Shown in pieces: positions 8,716-18,139 of a DNA stretch of 64,000 nucleotides. Source of the DNA: Hymenobacter ruricola (GTDB taxonomy: Bacteria; Bacteroidota; Bacteroidia; Cytophagales; Hymenobacteraceae); contig NZ_JADQDM010000001.1 of NCBI RefSeq assembly GCF_015694525.1, positions 434,001 to 498,000 on the forward strand, given 5' to 3'. The position numbers and the translations under genes are program-made. Under the pieces are notes generated by a model that saw nothing but the letters and a program-made list of their open reading frames with translations, was not told the DNA's origin and searched no databases. Each line of letters opens with the position of its first letter. Within the stretch, counting starts at the first letter, position 1.

Positions 8716-9417
8716 ATGAGGCATTTCTGCTCAATTCGATTGGCCTGCGCCTGCGCACTGCTGATTTGCTTTGCCTCGGCGGGCTGCCACCGGGCCACTT
8801 ACTCGTTTCAGACCAATCAAGCCACGTTTGAGCCCGCCCGGCCGGAGGTGGGCCGGGTCGCCGCGCCTTCGGCGCTGGGGCCGACTCCCGATTCTGTGGT
8901 TGCAATGCCCGCCCGGCTGTTCAAGCCGCGCCACAGGCTGGCAGCTTCCCGTCGCTTGCTGCTTTCGCCCAAGCAGCTCAAAGTGATGAAAACTGAGCAG
9001 CGGATTGTAGGTCAAGCCCTTGCCAGAGTAGCAAAAGCAACGCCGCTGGCTCGGGTTGTTCAACGGCGCGCCGCCGGGCATAAGGCGTTGGCGCCCGGTG
9101 TCGCCGAACCATCGCCCCGGCGGAGCAAAGGAATTGCCTTGGTTCTGGCACTGTTCCTGGGCACTTTGGGAGCCCACCAATTTTACCTGGGGTACGTTGG
9201 CCGCGGCTTCGTCTACCTGGGGGTAGGGGCGCTAACCCTCTTCTTTGCCACCCTCGGCATTCTGGGAATCGTGTTCGGCGGGGCCTATGCCGGCTTCTTT
9301 CTGGTGGCTATTCTGTTGTCGGTGCTGCTGGAGGCCTGGCTGCTGAGCGACATCGTGCGCATCATCACCGGGAGCCTGACGCCCAAAGACGGCGAGTATT
9401 CCGACCGTTTCTTTTAG
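8716..9417 (+). CDS. TM2-domain lipoprotein, copy 1
   Basis: ATG 8716 gives a lipoprotein signal ending ASAGC, 233 residues in total. The middle is a variable basic and Pro-rich stretch. The C-terminal TM2 domain (from about residue 135) has ALFLGTLGAHQFYLGYVGRG and two further helices, ending in SDIVRIITGSLTPKDG. TM2 proteins are small membrane proteins of unclear role. A TM2 paralogue follows at 9482. The frame is open to 8626, but the extra residues are not signal-like. Confidence 0.8.
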   Translation: MRHFCSIRLACACALLICFASAGCHRATYSFQTNQATFEPARPEVGRVAAPSALGPTPDSVVAMPARLFKPRHRLAASRRLLLSPKQLKVMKTEQRIVGQALARVAKATPLARVVQRRAAGHKALAPGVAEPSPRRSKGIALVLALFLGTLGAHQFYLGYVGRGFVYLGVGALTLFFATLGILGIVFGGAYAGFFLVAILLSVLLEAWLLSDIVRIITGSLTPKDGEYSDRFF

Positions 9418-9481
9418 CCGTTGCGGCCTACAACTCGTCGCCGAGCTCGCCGCGGAGTGCCCTCGCGCTCCCTCGATTATC

Positions 9482-10108
9482 ATGGCCATGACCAACTCCC
9501 GCCATATTCAGCAACTAGTAATTGGCCTGTTGATGCTTGTTGGAGGACTCGATAGTTGCCAGCGGGCGAGCTATTCTTTTGACAATACCACTACAGCATA
9601 CTTGACCACAACTCATACATGCACGCTCAATCCGACCACGCAACCTGATGCAGTTGCCAAAACTAAAGAGAGAGTTTCGGTGCCGTTGACAGTGGCATCA
9701 GCCACTCCTTTGAAGGTTTCAGGTGTAAAGTATGGTCGGTATAACTCCGTGGCGGTTGAAAATGCAACTGTCCACCCCGCCTTCTCCAAGATTGACCGCA
9801 AAGGCATGAAGCCGGAATTACGCCGGGTTAGCAAACAGAAAAAAAATGGGTTTACCGATGGCCGTGCTACCAACGGTAAAAGCCGGCTGGTTGCCGCATT
9901 GCTTTGCCTGCTATTGGGTAGCCTGGGTGTTCACCGATTCTACCTTGGCTATACTGATTTGGGTATATTTTACGCCATCATCGGTGCAAGTATCTTATTT
10001 GTCCCGCTGATGGGAGTCGTGTTAATCGTCCTTGTGTACAGTGACTTGTTTCGCATTCTGACGGATGAGATGAAGCCCAAAGGCAGTGAATACACGAAGA
10101 GGCGATAA
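9482..10108 (+). CDS. TM2-domain lipoprotein, copy 2
   Basis: The 208-residue product shares the plan of the upstream gene: a signal ending GLDSC, then RASYSF as in the first copy (RATYSF), a variable middle, and a TM2 domain with LLLGSLGVHRFYLGYTDLG and SDLFRILTDEMKPKGSEY. Base composition is clearly lower in GC than its neighbour, so the copies have either diverged for long or one was acquired separately. Function unknown. Confidence 0.8.
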   Translation: MAMTNSRHIQQLVIGLLMLVGGLDSCQRASYSFDNTTTAYLTTTHTCTLNPTTQPDAVAKTKERVSVPLTVASATPLKVSGVKYGRYNSVAVENATVHPAFSKIDRKGMKPELRRVSKQKKNGFTDGRATNGKSRLVAALLCLLLGSLGVHRFYLGYTDLGIFYAIIGASILFVPLMGVVLIVLVYSDLFRILTDEMKPKGSEYTKRR

Positions 10109-10177
10109 GTTGTTGAATAAATAAGAAGACAGGAGGTTTTGCTTCTGCTACTCAAAACTTTCCATAAAAAGAGTCTC

Positions 10178-11512
10178 TTACAGTTCGTCGTCCAGTTCCC
10201 CGCGGGGCGCCTCTCGCTCCAGGGGCGTGGTCACGCGCAGCTGCACCAGCTCCACGGCTCGGCGCGAGCGTTGCAGCACCCGGAATTCGTAGGGGTCGAG
10301 CACGGCCACGTCGCCCACTTCCGGGATGCTGCCGTAAATGACGTTGAGCAGGCCGCCCACGGTTTCGTAGTCTTCGCCTTCAGGCAGGGGGAAGGGTAGG
10401 TACTCGTTGGCGTCGGAGATGGGCGTGGCGGGGTTCACGCGGTACTCGTCCTCGGCCACTTTCTCCACCACGGGCACTTCGTTGTCGTACTCGTCCTGAA
10501 TTTCGCCCACCAGTTCCTCCATGATGTCCTCGATGGTGACGATGCCCGACACGCCGCCGAACTCGTCGCTCACGATGGCCATCACGATGTGCTTGCGCTG
10601 GAACTGGCGCAGCAGGCGGTTGATTTTCTTGGTTTCGGGCACGAAGTAGGGCGCGCGCATGATGCGGGCCAAATCCACGGGCTCGCCGCGCCGGATGATG
10701 GGCAGCAGGTCTTTCACGTTGAGTACGCCCACGATGTTGTCGATGTTGCCCTCGTACACGGGCAGGCGCGAAAAGCCTTCGGAGAAAATGGTGTCCAGAA
10801 TCTGGTCGGCGGGCGCGTGCACATCCAAGGCCGAGAGCTTGGTGCGGGGCACCATTATCTGCTTCACCATCCGGTCGTTGAACTGGAACACGTTCTCAAT
10901 CAGCTCGTGTTCCGAGTCCTGAATCTCGCCGCTTTCCTTGCTTTGGTCGATGAGCAGGCGCAACTCGTCAGAAGTGTGAGCCTCGGTGCCGTGGGCGTTT
11001 TGCACGCCAAAAGCGCCCAGCAGCAGGTTCGAGGCCTTCGACAAAAACCACGTCAGCGGCCGGGTGATATAGTAAAAGCCGCGCAGCGGCAGCACCAGCG
11101 CCAGGCTCACCGCCTCGGGCCGCTGAATGGCCAGCGCCTTCGGAAACAGCTCGCCGAACAGCACGTGCAAAAAAGTCAGGATAATCAGCCCCAGGCCCAC
11201 GCCAATGGTGTGCAGGGTGGCCGGCGAAACCGGCATGCCGAGCCGCGGCAGCAAGCCCGCAAATATTTCCGTGAACAGCTCCTCGCCCACCGCGCCCAGG
11301 AGCAGCGAGGCGATGGTAACGCCCAACTGGGTGGCCGAAAGGTAGTCGTAGAGCTTGCGGAGCACCCCGAGGGCCTGGCCGGCGAGGCGGCTGCCTTCTT
11401 TGGCTTTGACCTCCAGCTGTGAGAGACGGACGCGAATCAGCGAGAATTCGGCGGCCACGAAAAAGCCGTTTACCAATACCAGTAAAACGGTGAAAAGTAA
11501 TTGTAAACCCAT
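10178..11512 (-). CDS. CorC/HlyC (CNNM-like) transporter-associated protein
   Basis: The 444-residue membrane protein begins at ATG 11512 with a DUF21/CNNM transmembrane domain (GLQLLFTVLLVLVNGFFVAAE onward, cytoplasmic motif FSLIRVRL). A CBS pair follows (MVPRTKLSALDV, GVLNVKDLLPI, FGGVSGIVTIEDIMEELVG), then a C-terminal CorC_HlyC domain with DYETVGGLL. The family is linked to magnesium/cobalt efflux. The adjacent convergent TM2 gene is unrelated. A -7 box lies about 46 nt upstream. Confidence 0.9.
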   Translation of the reverse strand: MGLQLLFTVLLVLVNGFFVAAEFSLIRVRLSQLEVKAKEGSRLAGQALGVLRKLYDYLSATQLGVTIASLLLGAVGEELFTEIFAGLLPRLGMPVSPATLHTIGVGLGLIILTFLHVLFGELFPKALAIQRPEAVSLALVLPLRGFYYITRPLTWFLSKASNLLLGAFGVQNAHGTEAHTSDELRLLIDQSKESGEIQDSEHELIENVFQFNDRMVKQIMVPRTKLSALDVHAPADQILDTIFSEGFSRLPVYEGNIDNIVGVLNVKDLLPIIRRGEPVDLARIMRAPYFVPETKKINRLLRQFQRKHIVMAIVSDEFGGVSGIVTIEDIMEELVGEIQDEYDNEVPVVEKVAEDEYRVNPATPISDANEYLPFPLPEGEDYETVGGLLNVIYGSIPEVGDVAVLDPYEFRVLQRSRRAVELVQLRVTTPLEREAPRGELDDEL

Positions 11513-11557
11513 GTGGACGGCCCCCGCGACGCGGTCGGTCTGGGGGCCTTTGTTACC

Positions 11558-11565
11558 CAAAAGTA
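11558..11565 (-). promoter_or_regulatory. -7 promoter box TACTTTTG for the CorC/HlyC gene
   Basis: On the minus strand this reads TACTTTTG, an exact match to TAnnTTTG, about 46 nt upstream of the start codon. No obvious -33 TTG is present. Confidence 0.5.
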
Positions 11566-11777
11566 CGCAGTTTGCGGCAGGTGGTTGGGCGGCTGCGTTT
11601 TTGAGGCGAACGTTTGTGAGGCGGGCCGCCTTATTTTGTGGGCTGAATCCCGTGGCGCCACCCGCGTCTTTGCGCCACTATTCGGTTGCGACGGCAACAA
11701 TACGATTCGCCGCGAGGTTCGTCATTTCGCGGTTGTGAAAAAAGCAACGGCCCCTTCCGCGCCCGATACCTGTACCC

Positions 11778-13991
11778 ATGAAAACTAGTTGGATAATTAC
11801 CGTTTTGCTGCTCTGGCTGGGATTGGCCGGGCCCGTAGCGGCCCAAATCCTCACGCCCACGCACCTGAGCACGGCCCTGAGCCAGCCCGCCGCCAAAGTG
11901 GGTGAGGAAGTAGAGCTAATAATCAATGCCCGCATCGACGACAAGTGGCACCTCTACGCTTCCGACTTCAGCGACGAAGTGGGCCCCGTCGTCTTCACCC
12001 TGGCCTTCAAGCCCAGCCCGGCCTACGCGCTGGTGGGCAAGCTGCAGTCCGTTAAGTCGCACCACGAGCAGGACGAAGTGTTCAAAGGCGAAGTGGCCTT
12101 CTGGGAAAAAACCGGGCAGCTGCGCCAGCGCATCAAAGTGCTGCAGCCCGGCCCGCTCACCGTTTCGGCCACCGCCGACTACCAAAGCTGCACCACCGTC
12201 GACGGCCGCTGCGTGCCCGGCAACGAAACCCTCACCTTCGGCCCGCTGGCCGTGGCGGGCGCCGCCACCGCCTCCCCGGCCAAAGCCACGGGCGCCGTGG
12301 CGGTTCCCGCCGATGCGCCGGCCAAAACCGCCACCGTAGCAACGGCTCCCGCCGTCCCCGAAGCAGTACCTCCAACCGAAGCGCCCACCATGGTTTCCGA
12401 TTCGGGAGCTACCGCAGAGGCCGCTGCCGTGGCGCCGGCCGCACCAGCCGAAGCGGCGCCTGCGCCCGCCGAAGCTGCCCCCGCCAGCGCCGCCGTGGCC
12501 CTGGCCCAGGACCCGGTGAAGGAAGCCGGTGGGCTATGGGGCTTTGCGCTGCTGGCCTTCACGCTGGGGCTGGCCGCGCTGGTCACGCCCTGCGTGTTTC
12601 CGATGGTGCCCATGACGGTTTCGCTCTTCACGAGCGGCAACGACAGCCGCCAGCGCGGCATCTTCAAAGCGCTGGTGTACGGGGCCAGCATCATCGGCAT
12701 CTACGTGCTGATGGGGGTGCTCGTGTCGGTGCTGCTGGGCGAAGACGGCCCGAACCTGATTGCCACGCACTGGCTGCCCAACCTGATTTTCTTCGCGGTG
12801 TTCGTGTTGTTCGGCCTGTCGTTTCTGGGCTTGTTTGAAATTACCCTGCCTCACCAAATTGTGAACCAGGTAGATGCGCAGGCCGACAAGGGCGGCTGGG
12901 CCGGCATCTTCTTCATGGCCCTCACGCTGGTGGTGGTGTCGTTTTCGTGCACCGCGCCCATCGTGGCCAGCATTCTGGGCATGGCCGCCCGGGGGCAGCG
13001 CATTCAGCCCATCGTGGGCATGCTGGGCTTCTCGCTGGCGTTTGCGCTGCCGTTCACGCTGTTCGCCATCTTCCCGTCGTGGCTCAAAAGCCTGCCCCGC
13101 TCCGGCGGCTGGCTCAACACCGTGAAGGTGGTGCTGGGCTTCGTGGAGCTGATGCTGGCCCTCAAGTTCCTGAGCACCGCCGACCTGGCCTACCACTGGC
13201 AACTGCTCAACCGCGACGTGTACATTGTGCTCTGGGTGGTGCTCTCGGCCTTGCTGGGCTTCTACCTGCTGGGCAAGTTCCGCCTCTCGCACGACTCCCC
13301 GCTGGACCACCTCAGCGTGGGCCGGCTGCTGATGGCCGTGCTGGCCTTCGCCTTCACCGTGTACCTGGTGCCGGGCCTGTTTGGGGCGCCGCTGCCGCTG
13401 CTGGCCGGCTACCTGCCGCCCCAGAGCAAGCACGATTTTTCGCTGGCCGCTGCCGGGGCTGCGGTTCCGGTTAGCGCCGCCTCCACCCGCGAGGTGCCGC
13501 GCTTCGGCGAGTTTCTGGAGCTGCCCCACAACCTCAACGGCTATTTCGACCTGGAGCAGGCCAAACGCGTGGCCCGGCAAGAACACAAGCCCATTTTCAT
13601 CGATTTCACCGGCCACGCCTGCGTGAACTGCCGCAAGATGGAAGCCACCGTGTGGAGCGACCCCCAAGTGCTGGAACAGCTGCGCAACGACTACGTGGTG
13701 GTGGCCCTGTACGTAGACGACAAAACCGAACTGCCGCAAAGGGAATGGTACACCTCCACCCACGACCAGCAGGTGAAAAAAACGCTCGGCAAGCAAAACG
13801 CCGACCTGCAAATCACCCGCTATGGCTTTAACGCCCAGCCCTATTACGTGCTGCTCGACCCCAACGACCCCACCAGCAAACCCTTGATAACGCCTATTGC
13901 CTACGAGCCCGATGTGGCGCAGTTCAGCGCCTTTTTGCGGGCCGGAGTGCAGCAGTACCAGCACCAGCGCGGGCCCGTTGCTACTCGCTGA
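11778..13991 (+). CDS. dsbD: Thiol:disulfide interchange protein DsbD
   Basis: The 737-residue product carries reducing power across the inner membrane. After a signal peptide comes an nDsbD domain with paired C138 and C145. An Ala/Pro linker of about 85 residues follows, then eight or so membrane helices with the paired Cys motifs TPCVFPMVP and SFSCTAPIV. A C-terminal thioredoxin domain carries CVNC (C615, C618). The linker is unusually long for the family and strongly Ala/Pro biased. Likely partners are periplasmic thioredoxin-like proteins, such as those at 41990 and 52322. Confidence 0.93.
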   Translation: MKTSWIITVLLLWLGLAGPVAAQILTPTHLSTALSQPAAKVGEEVELIINARIDDKWHLYASDFSDEVGPVVFTLAFKPSPAYALVGKLQSVKSHHEQDEVFKGEVAFWEKTGQLRQRIKVLQPGPLTVSATADYQSCTTVDGRCVPGNETLTFGPLAVAGAATASPAKATGAVAVPADAPAKTATVATAPAVPEAVPPTEAPTMVSDSGATAEAAAVAPAAPAEAAPAPAEAAPASAAVALAQDPVKEAGGLWGFALLAFTLGLAALVTPCVFPMVPMTVSLFTSGNDSRQRGIFKALVYGASIIGIYVLMGVLVSVLLGEDGPNLIATHWLPNLIFFAVFVLFGLSFLGLFEITLPHQIVNQVDAQADKGGWAGIFFMALTLVVVSFSCTAPIVASILGMAARGQRIQPIVGMLGFSLAFALPFTLFAIFPSWLKSLPRSGGWLNTVKVVLGFVELMLALKFLSTADLAYHWQLLNRDVYIVLWVVLSALLGFYLLGKFRLSHDSPLDHLSVGRLLMAVLAFAFTVYLVPGLFGAPLPLLAGYLPPQSKHDFSLAAAGAAVPVSAASTREVPRFGEFLELPHNLNGYFDLEQAKRVARQEHKPIFIDFTGHACVNCRKMEATVWSDPQVLEQLRNDYVVVALYVDDKTELPQREWYTSTHDQQVKKTLGKQNADLQITRYGFNAQPYYVLLDPNDPTSKPLITPIAYEPDVAQFSAFLRAGVQQYQHQRGPVATR

Positions 13992-14395
13992 TAACTTATT
14001 GACCACCTGGATGATACGTGCTTTGAGTCCGACTGCAATCGTTTTAAAGCACGAAGAGGCGACCCCCACCCAGAGGTCGCCTCTTACTTGTGTGAGACGT
14101 GCACCCACCCAGATGCACTATCTCGTTTTCCCCTCTTCTCCTCCGTATCCAACCACGGCCGTATTGATAGGAAAGTCCAATCATAAAGGGATTGGTGACA
14201 AACCGCGGGAAATACTGCGTTTATTTGTTCACTTTTCACCACTACGTTCTGCCGTGGCCTTCTGCCTTGGATTGCAACAAATGTAAGTGAACAAGTTACA
14301 TGGTGCAAATAATTTCATCGTTTAACTTAAAATTTACAATAAAGTTAATTTTAAGGTCATAATTTAGCTTTCTCTTTAATTCCACTCTGCAAAAC
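13992..14395. other. 404-bp gap between dsbD and the Lrp gene
   Basis: No supported gene. It holds a hairpin at 14017-14053 (CGTGCTTT with AAAGCACG), a second at 14054-14085 that may terminate dsbD, and an AT-rich stretch from about 14300 that probably contains the Lrp-gene promoter. A 74-codon minus-strand frame at 14084-14308 shows no family features. Confidence 0.5.
14054..14085 (+). terminator. Possible terminator downstream of dsbD
   Basis: AAGAGGCGAC pairs perfectly with GTCGCCTCTT around a 12-nt loop, but there is no long T-run after it. Confidence 0.45.
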
Positions 14396-14860
14396 ATGGC
14401 TAGAAATTACGAACTTGATGATACGGACCGCAACATTCTGAACTTGCTCATTCAGGACGCCAAGATGCCGTACACCGAAATCGCCCGGAAGGTGAACGTG
14501 TCGGGCGGCACAGTGCACGTGCGCATGGCCCGGCTCGAAGAAATCGGCATCGTGCAGGGCGCCACGCTGCGAATTGATTATCAAAAACTTGGATATGGCG
14601 TCAGCGCTTTTCTGGGCATCTACCTGCTGAAAAGTTCGGTGTACACCAGCGTGGTAAACCAGTTGCGCGACATTCCAGAGGTAGTGAGCATTCACTTCAC
14701 CACCGGCGCTTACGGGGTCTTTGCCCGCCTCGTGTGCCGCGATACCCAGCACCTGCGCGACGTGCTGCACGACCGCATTCAGCCCATCGACGGCATCGAG
14801 CGCACCGAAACCCTGATTTCGCTGGAAGAAGTGGTAAACCGGCCCACGCAGCTGACGTAG
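14396..14860 (+). CDS. Lrp/AsnC family transcriptional regulator
   Basis: The 154-residue protein has an N-terminal helix-turn-helix (LDDTDRNILNLLIQDAKMPY, then TEIARKVNVSGGTVHVRM) and a C-terminal RAM/AsnC ligand-binding domain (VSAFLGIYLL through IERTETLISL). Such proteins sense amino acids and regulate metabolism as octamers. Length is normal. The upstream AT-rich leader suggests autoregulation, but I see no clear operator. It converges on the SPFH gene. Confidence 0.93.
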   Translation: MARNYELDDTDRNILNLLIQDAKMPYTEIARKVNVSGGTVHVRMARLEEIGIVQGATLRIDYQKLGYGVSAFLGIYLLKSSVYTSVVNQLRDIPEVVSIHFTTGAYGVFARLVCRDTQHLRDVLHDRIQPIDGIERTETLISLEEVVNRPTQLT

Positions 14861-14884
14861 GTTCTCAAGCAAGACAACACAAAT

Positions 14885-14986
14885 AAAACGGTCATGCTGA
14901 GCGCAGCCGAAGCATCTCGCCCGCACAACTAATTTGATTTAGTGTCGCGGTAAAGATGCTTCGGCTGCGCTCAGCATGACCGTTTT
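14885..14986. repeat. Inverted-repeat element, family B
   Basis: Two perfect 33-nt arms (14885-14917, 14954-14986) flank a 36-nt loop. The arm core is GTCATGCTGAGCGCAGCCGA followed by AGCATCT. Inside an arm ATGCT can pair with AGCAT. The outer AAAA/TTTT ends make it a plausible two-way terminator for the convergent Lrp and SPFH genes; it ends 3 nt from the SPFH stop codon. Confidence 0.9.
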
Positions 14987-14989
14987 ACT

Positions 14990-16930
14990 TCATAGCTCTT
15001 TTGAATCGGAGGTTGTCGGTGGGACGTCTGCGGCTGGCGGCGGAGGGGGCGGTGCGGCAACGGGCGCCGGCGCTCCCAGCTGCGCCGTTTGCTGTTGGGC
15101 GAGCAGGCCGATGAGCGCCTCCACCAGCCCGCCGCCGGTGCCACTGGCGCCGCCGTTGGCCTGCACTTCGGGCACAATTTTCACCTGACGGTCGCCGATG
15201 ATTTGCATGAGCTGCAGGCCGGTGAACTCGCGGGTGCCCAGCGCCTCCACGCCCACGCGGTAGGCTTCGGCCTTGGCGTTGCCGATGGCCCGGATGGCTT
15301 CGGCCTCGCCCACGCCGCGCAGGCGGGTGGCTTCGGAGTCGGCGATGGCGCGCAGGCGGGTGCTTTCGGCCTCGCCACCGGCCCGCAGCTTGGCCGCTTC
15401 GGCTTCGCCGCGCACCTTTTTCACTTGGGCGTTAGCTTGCAGCTCGGCAATGTTGACGCCCTGCTCGCTTTGCACCAGCGAGTTTTGGATGTCGGCGATG
15501 CTGGTTTCGCGCACCAGGGCCTGGCGCTGGGTTTGGGCGGCCTGCTGCACTTCGTAGGTTTTGCGTTGCTCCTCGGCCAGCTTGCGGTCGGTTTGCGTCG
15601 TCATGAGCTGGGCCGGCGGCACAATGTCGCCGATGAGCGTATCGACGGCCTGCACGTTGTATTCCTGCAGGGCGGTGCGGATGTAGGCCGAGGCTTCGCG
15701 CTGGCGCTCGGCGCGGTTGGTGAGGTAGTCGAGCACGGTGAATTCCTGGCTCGAATTGCGGAAATAGTTGCCCACAATGGGCTCCAGCACGTGGTCGACC
15801 AGGTTTTTCATGGAGCCCACGCGGGAGATGACGCGCGGCGCATCGAGCGCGGCCACGTGGATAATCTGGGCCACGTCGAGGTTGAAGGAGAAGCCGTCGC
15901 GCGAGCGCACCGTGATGCTGCTCAGCGAGTCGTCGTAGTGGTGGGCTTCGGTGCGCACGGCCCAGTTAAGCACGATGTTGGTGGTGGGCATGAGCTCCAC
16001 TTTCATGATGTGCGTGTTCAGGGGCTGGCGGCCGGGGTAGAGCGGCGTGGCCCAGATGCCCTTGTGGCCCACTTCCACGAGGTTGCCGTGGGTAAAATCG
16101 GCGCCGCTGACGTCGACGGCCGGCTTGCCCACGAAGGAAATGACCACGCCCACGTGGCCGATGGGAATTTCGGTCATGGGCACCTGCTCGACGCGGGCAA
16201 ACCACGGGTTGAGGTTCCAGGAGCCGGAAAGCAGGATTTGCTCCTGCAGGCCGCGGCTGCCGCCGGCCGAGAGGAAGGCCTGCGCGTCCTGAAAGTTGTT
16301 GTGGTTGGGAATGACGGGGCCAGCAATTTCGCCCGGCGTGATGGGCACACCGTCGAGGGTGGTGACGATGCCCACCGCGTCGGGCGCCACGCGGTAGATG
16401 AACAGTTCCTCGGGCATCATGCCCATGGAGCCGGCCGTGCGCTGCGTGATGACGGTGAACAGGGCGGTGTTGATGCGGTAGGTGCCGGCCGTGAGCATGC
16501 CGATTTGCCGGCCCTTCTCGCCGCCTTTGGTGAGGAAGGCGCGGGCGTCCTGGAAGTTGTCGCAGTCAATTTCGCGGGCCAGGATGTGGCTGGGCGGGAT
16601 GGGCTCGCCGCCATTGGCCACCACGAGGCCGATTTCGCCCTGTGGCACGATGACCACGGGCTCTTTGGTGACCGAATACTGCCAGGGCCAGAGGAAGAAA
16701 TGCCAGCCCGGCGCCAGCGTGTCGGCCTGATAGCCGGCTTCGCCTTCCAGGGCGATGAGGCGGCCGGCGGCCAGGTTGCGGCGCGAGAATTTTTTGGCCA
16801 CCACGCCCACCTGCATCTCGCCGATGACCACGATGCCGAGCAGGGACTTGGCCAGCAAAAGCAGCACCAGCAGCCCGATAATGATTCCGAAGACGGTGTA
16901 AGCCAGCGGAACAGTAATGACAAAAAGCAT
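14990..16930 (-). CDS. SPFH/flotillin-like membrane protein
   Basis: ATG 16930 gives 646 residues. An N-terminal hydrophobic helix (about residues 5-30) is followed by an SPFH/band-7 domain, partly duplicated (ARAFLTKGGEKGRQ and AQAFLSAGGSRGLQ align with each other). A long Ala/Glu/Arg coiled-coil with repeated GEAEA-type heptads and a Gly/Pro-rich tail complete it. Such proteins form large oligomers on membranes. The frame stays open to 17515, but that part overlaps the divergent GT9 gene and is rejected. Confidence 0.87.
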   Translation of the reverse strand: MLFVITVPLAYTVFGIIIGLLVLLLLAKSLLGIVVIGEMQVGVVAKKFSRRNLAAGRLIALEGEAGYQADTLAPGWHFFLWPWQYSVTKEPVVIVPQGEIGLVVANGGEPIPPSHILAREIDCDNFQDARAFLTKGGEKGRQIGMLTAGTYRINTALFTVITQRTAGSMGMMPEELFIYRVAPDAVGIVTTLDGVPITPGEIAGPVIPNHNNFQDAQAFLSAGGSRGLQEQILLSGSWNLNPWFARVEQVPMTEIPIGHVGVVISFVGKPAVDVSGADFTHGNLVEVGHKGIWATPLYPGRQPLNTHIMKVELMPTTNIVLNWAVRTEAHHYDDSLSSITVRSRDGFSFNLDVAQIIHVAALDAPRVISRVGSMKNLVDHVLEPIVGNYFRNSSQEFTVLDYLTNRAERQREASAYIRTALQEYNVQAVDTLIGDIVPPAQLMTTQTDRKLAEEQRKTYEVQQAAQTQRQALVRETSIADIQNSLVQSEQGVNIAELQANAQVKKVRGEAEAAKLRAGGEAESTRLRAIADSEATRLRGVGEAEAIRAIGNAKAEAYRVGVEALGTREFTGLQLMQIIGDRQVKIVPEVQANGGASGTGGGLVEALIGLLAQQQTAQLGAPAPVAAPPPPPPAADVPPTTSDSKEL

Positions 16931-17099
16931 GAAGGGAAGCGAAGAAAAGTGAATAATTAAGAATCGTTTGGAATGGGTGAATCGGGGGAAATGGCCGGAC
17001 ATTACACGGCAGGCGTGACCCGCCCGGCGCAAAAGCCGCGGAAAGGTAGCGCCTAGCCTGAACAGTGCGGCGGGCGCACGCAAGGCGCCCGGCCGGCCG

Positions 17100-17107
17100 T
17101 AATTTTG
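17100..17107 (+). promoter_or_regulatory. -7 promoter box TAATTTTG for the GT9 gene
   Basis: An exact TAnnTTTG match whose last base lies 9 nt before ATG 17117. This implies a leader of only a few bases. Confidence 0.5.
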
Positions 17108-17116
17108 CGCTAGCCC

Positions 17117-18139
17117 ATGCCCGAGTCTTCGCCCGCCACCCTGCTTATCCAAACCGCTTTCATCGGCGACGTCATTCTGATGACGGCGCTGCTGGAGTAC
17201 CTGCACCAGACCGAGCCCGCCACGCCCGTCGACGTGCTGGTGCGCCGCGGCAACGAGGGCCTGCTGGCCGGCCACCCGCACGTGCGGAAGGTGCTCATCT
17301 GGGACAAGAAGCACCGCAAATACGCCGCGCTGTGGCAGCTGCTGCGCCAGATTCGGGCCCACCGCTACCGCCGCGTGGTCACGCTGCAGCGCTTCGCCAG
17401 CACGGGCTTTCTCACGGCGTTTTCGCGGGCGCCCGAGCGGGTAGGCTTTGCCAAAAACCCACTGAGCCGGTTTTTCACGCGGCGCGTGCCCCACGTTATT
17501 GGCGACGGCACCCACGAAGTGGCGCGTAACCTGCGCCTGCTCACGGATACGGTGCCCACGCCGCTGCTGGCGCCGCGTCTATACCCCTCGGCGGCCGATG
17601 AAGCCGCTGTGGCGCCTTACGCGGCGGCCGGGCCCTACCTCTGCATTGCGCCCACTTCGGTGTGGTTCACCAAGCAATACCCGGAAGCCAAATGGCTGGA
17701 GCTGCTGGCGGCGCTGCCCGCTGGCCTGCGTGTGTACCTGCTGGGCGGCCCGCCCGACGTAAGCGCCTGCGAGCGCCTGGCCGCCGCCAGCGGCCGCGAA
17801 AACCTGGTGAACCTAGCCGGCAAAATCGGCCTGCTGGCCTCGGCGGCCCTCATGCGCGGGGCCGTGATGAACTACGTAAATGACTCGGCGCCCATGCATT
17901 TGTGCTCGGCGGTGGGCGCGCCGGTTACGGCCATTTTTTGCTCCACGGTGCCGGCGTTTGGGTTTGGGCCGTTGGCGCCGGTGTCCTTCGTGGTGGAAAC
18001 CCGGGAGCCGCTGCCGTGCAAGCCCTGCGGATTGCACGGGCACGGCGCCTGCCCGCTGGGGCACTTTCGTTGCGCGCACACCATTGAAGTAGGGCAACTA
18101 CTGGCTACGCTGCCGGTTGATGTAGCGCGGACTTTGTAG
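17117..18139 (+). CDS. Glycosyltransferase family 9 (heptosyltransferase-like)
   Basis: The 340-residue cytoplasmic enzyme has the GT9 N-terminus LLIQTAFIGDVILMTALL and the C-terminal nucleotide-sugar site (CIAPTSVWFTKQYPEAKW, VYLLGG, YVNDSAPMHLCSAVGAP). It probably adds a sugar to lipopolysaccharide core or another surface glycan. The last five codons and the TAG stop lie inside the REPIN-like element that follows at 18122, so the natural C-terminus may have been altered by that element. Confidence 0.88.
   Translation: MPESSPATLLIQTAFIGDVILMTALLEYLHQTEPATPVDVLVRRGNEGLLAGHPHVRKVLIWDKKHRKYAALWQLLRQIRAHRYRRVVTLQRFASTGFLTAFSRAPERVGFAKNPLSRFFTRRVPHVIGDGTHEVARNLRLLTDTVPTPLLAPRLYPSAADEAAVAPYAAAGPYLCIAPTSVWFTKQYPEAKWLELLAALPAGLRVYLLGGPPDVSACERLAAASGRENLVNLAGKIGLLASAALMRGAVMNYVNDSAPMHLCSAVGAPVTAIFCSTVPAFGFGPLAPVSFVVETREPLPCKPCGLHGHGACPLGHFRCAHTIEVGQLLATLPVDVARTL

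Noticed and set aside
14084..14308. 74-codon minus-strand frame between dsbD and the Lrp gene
   Set aside because: No family features, no start context, and it crosses the hairpins of the gap.
16931..17515. Longer N-terminus for the SPFH protein
   Set aside because: It would overlap the divergent GT9 gene, and the added residues are not family-like; ATG 16930 leads straight into the membrane helix.
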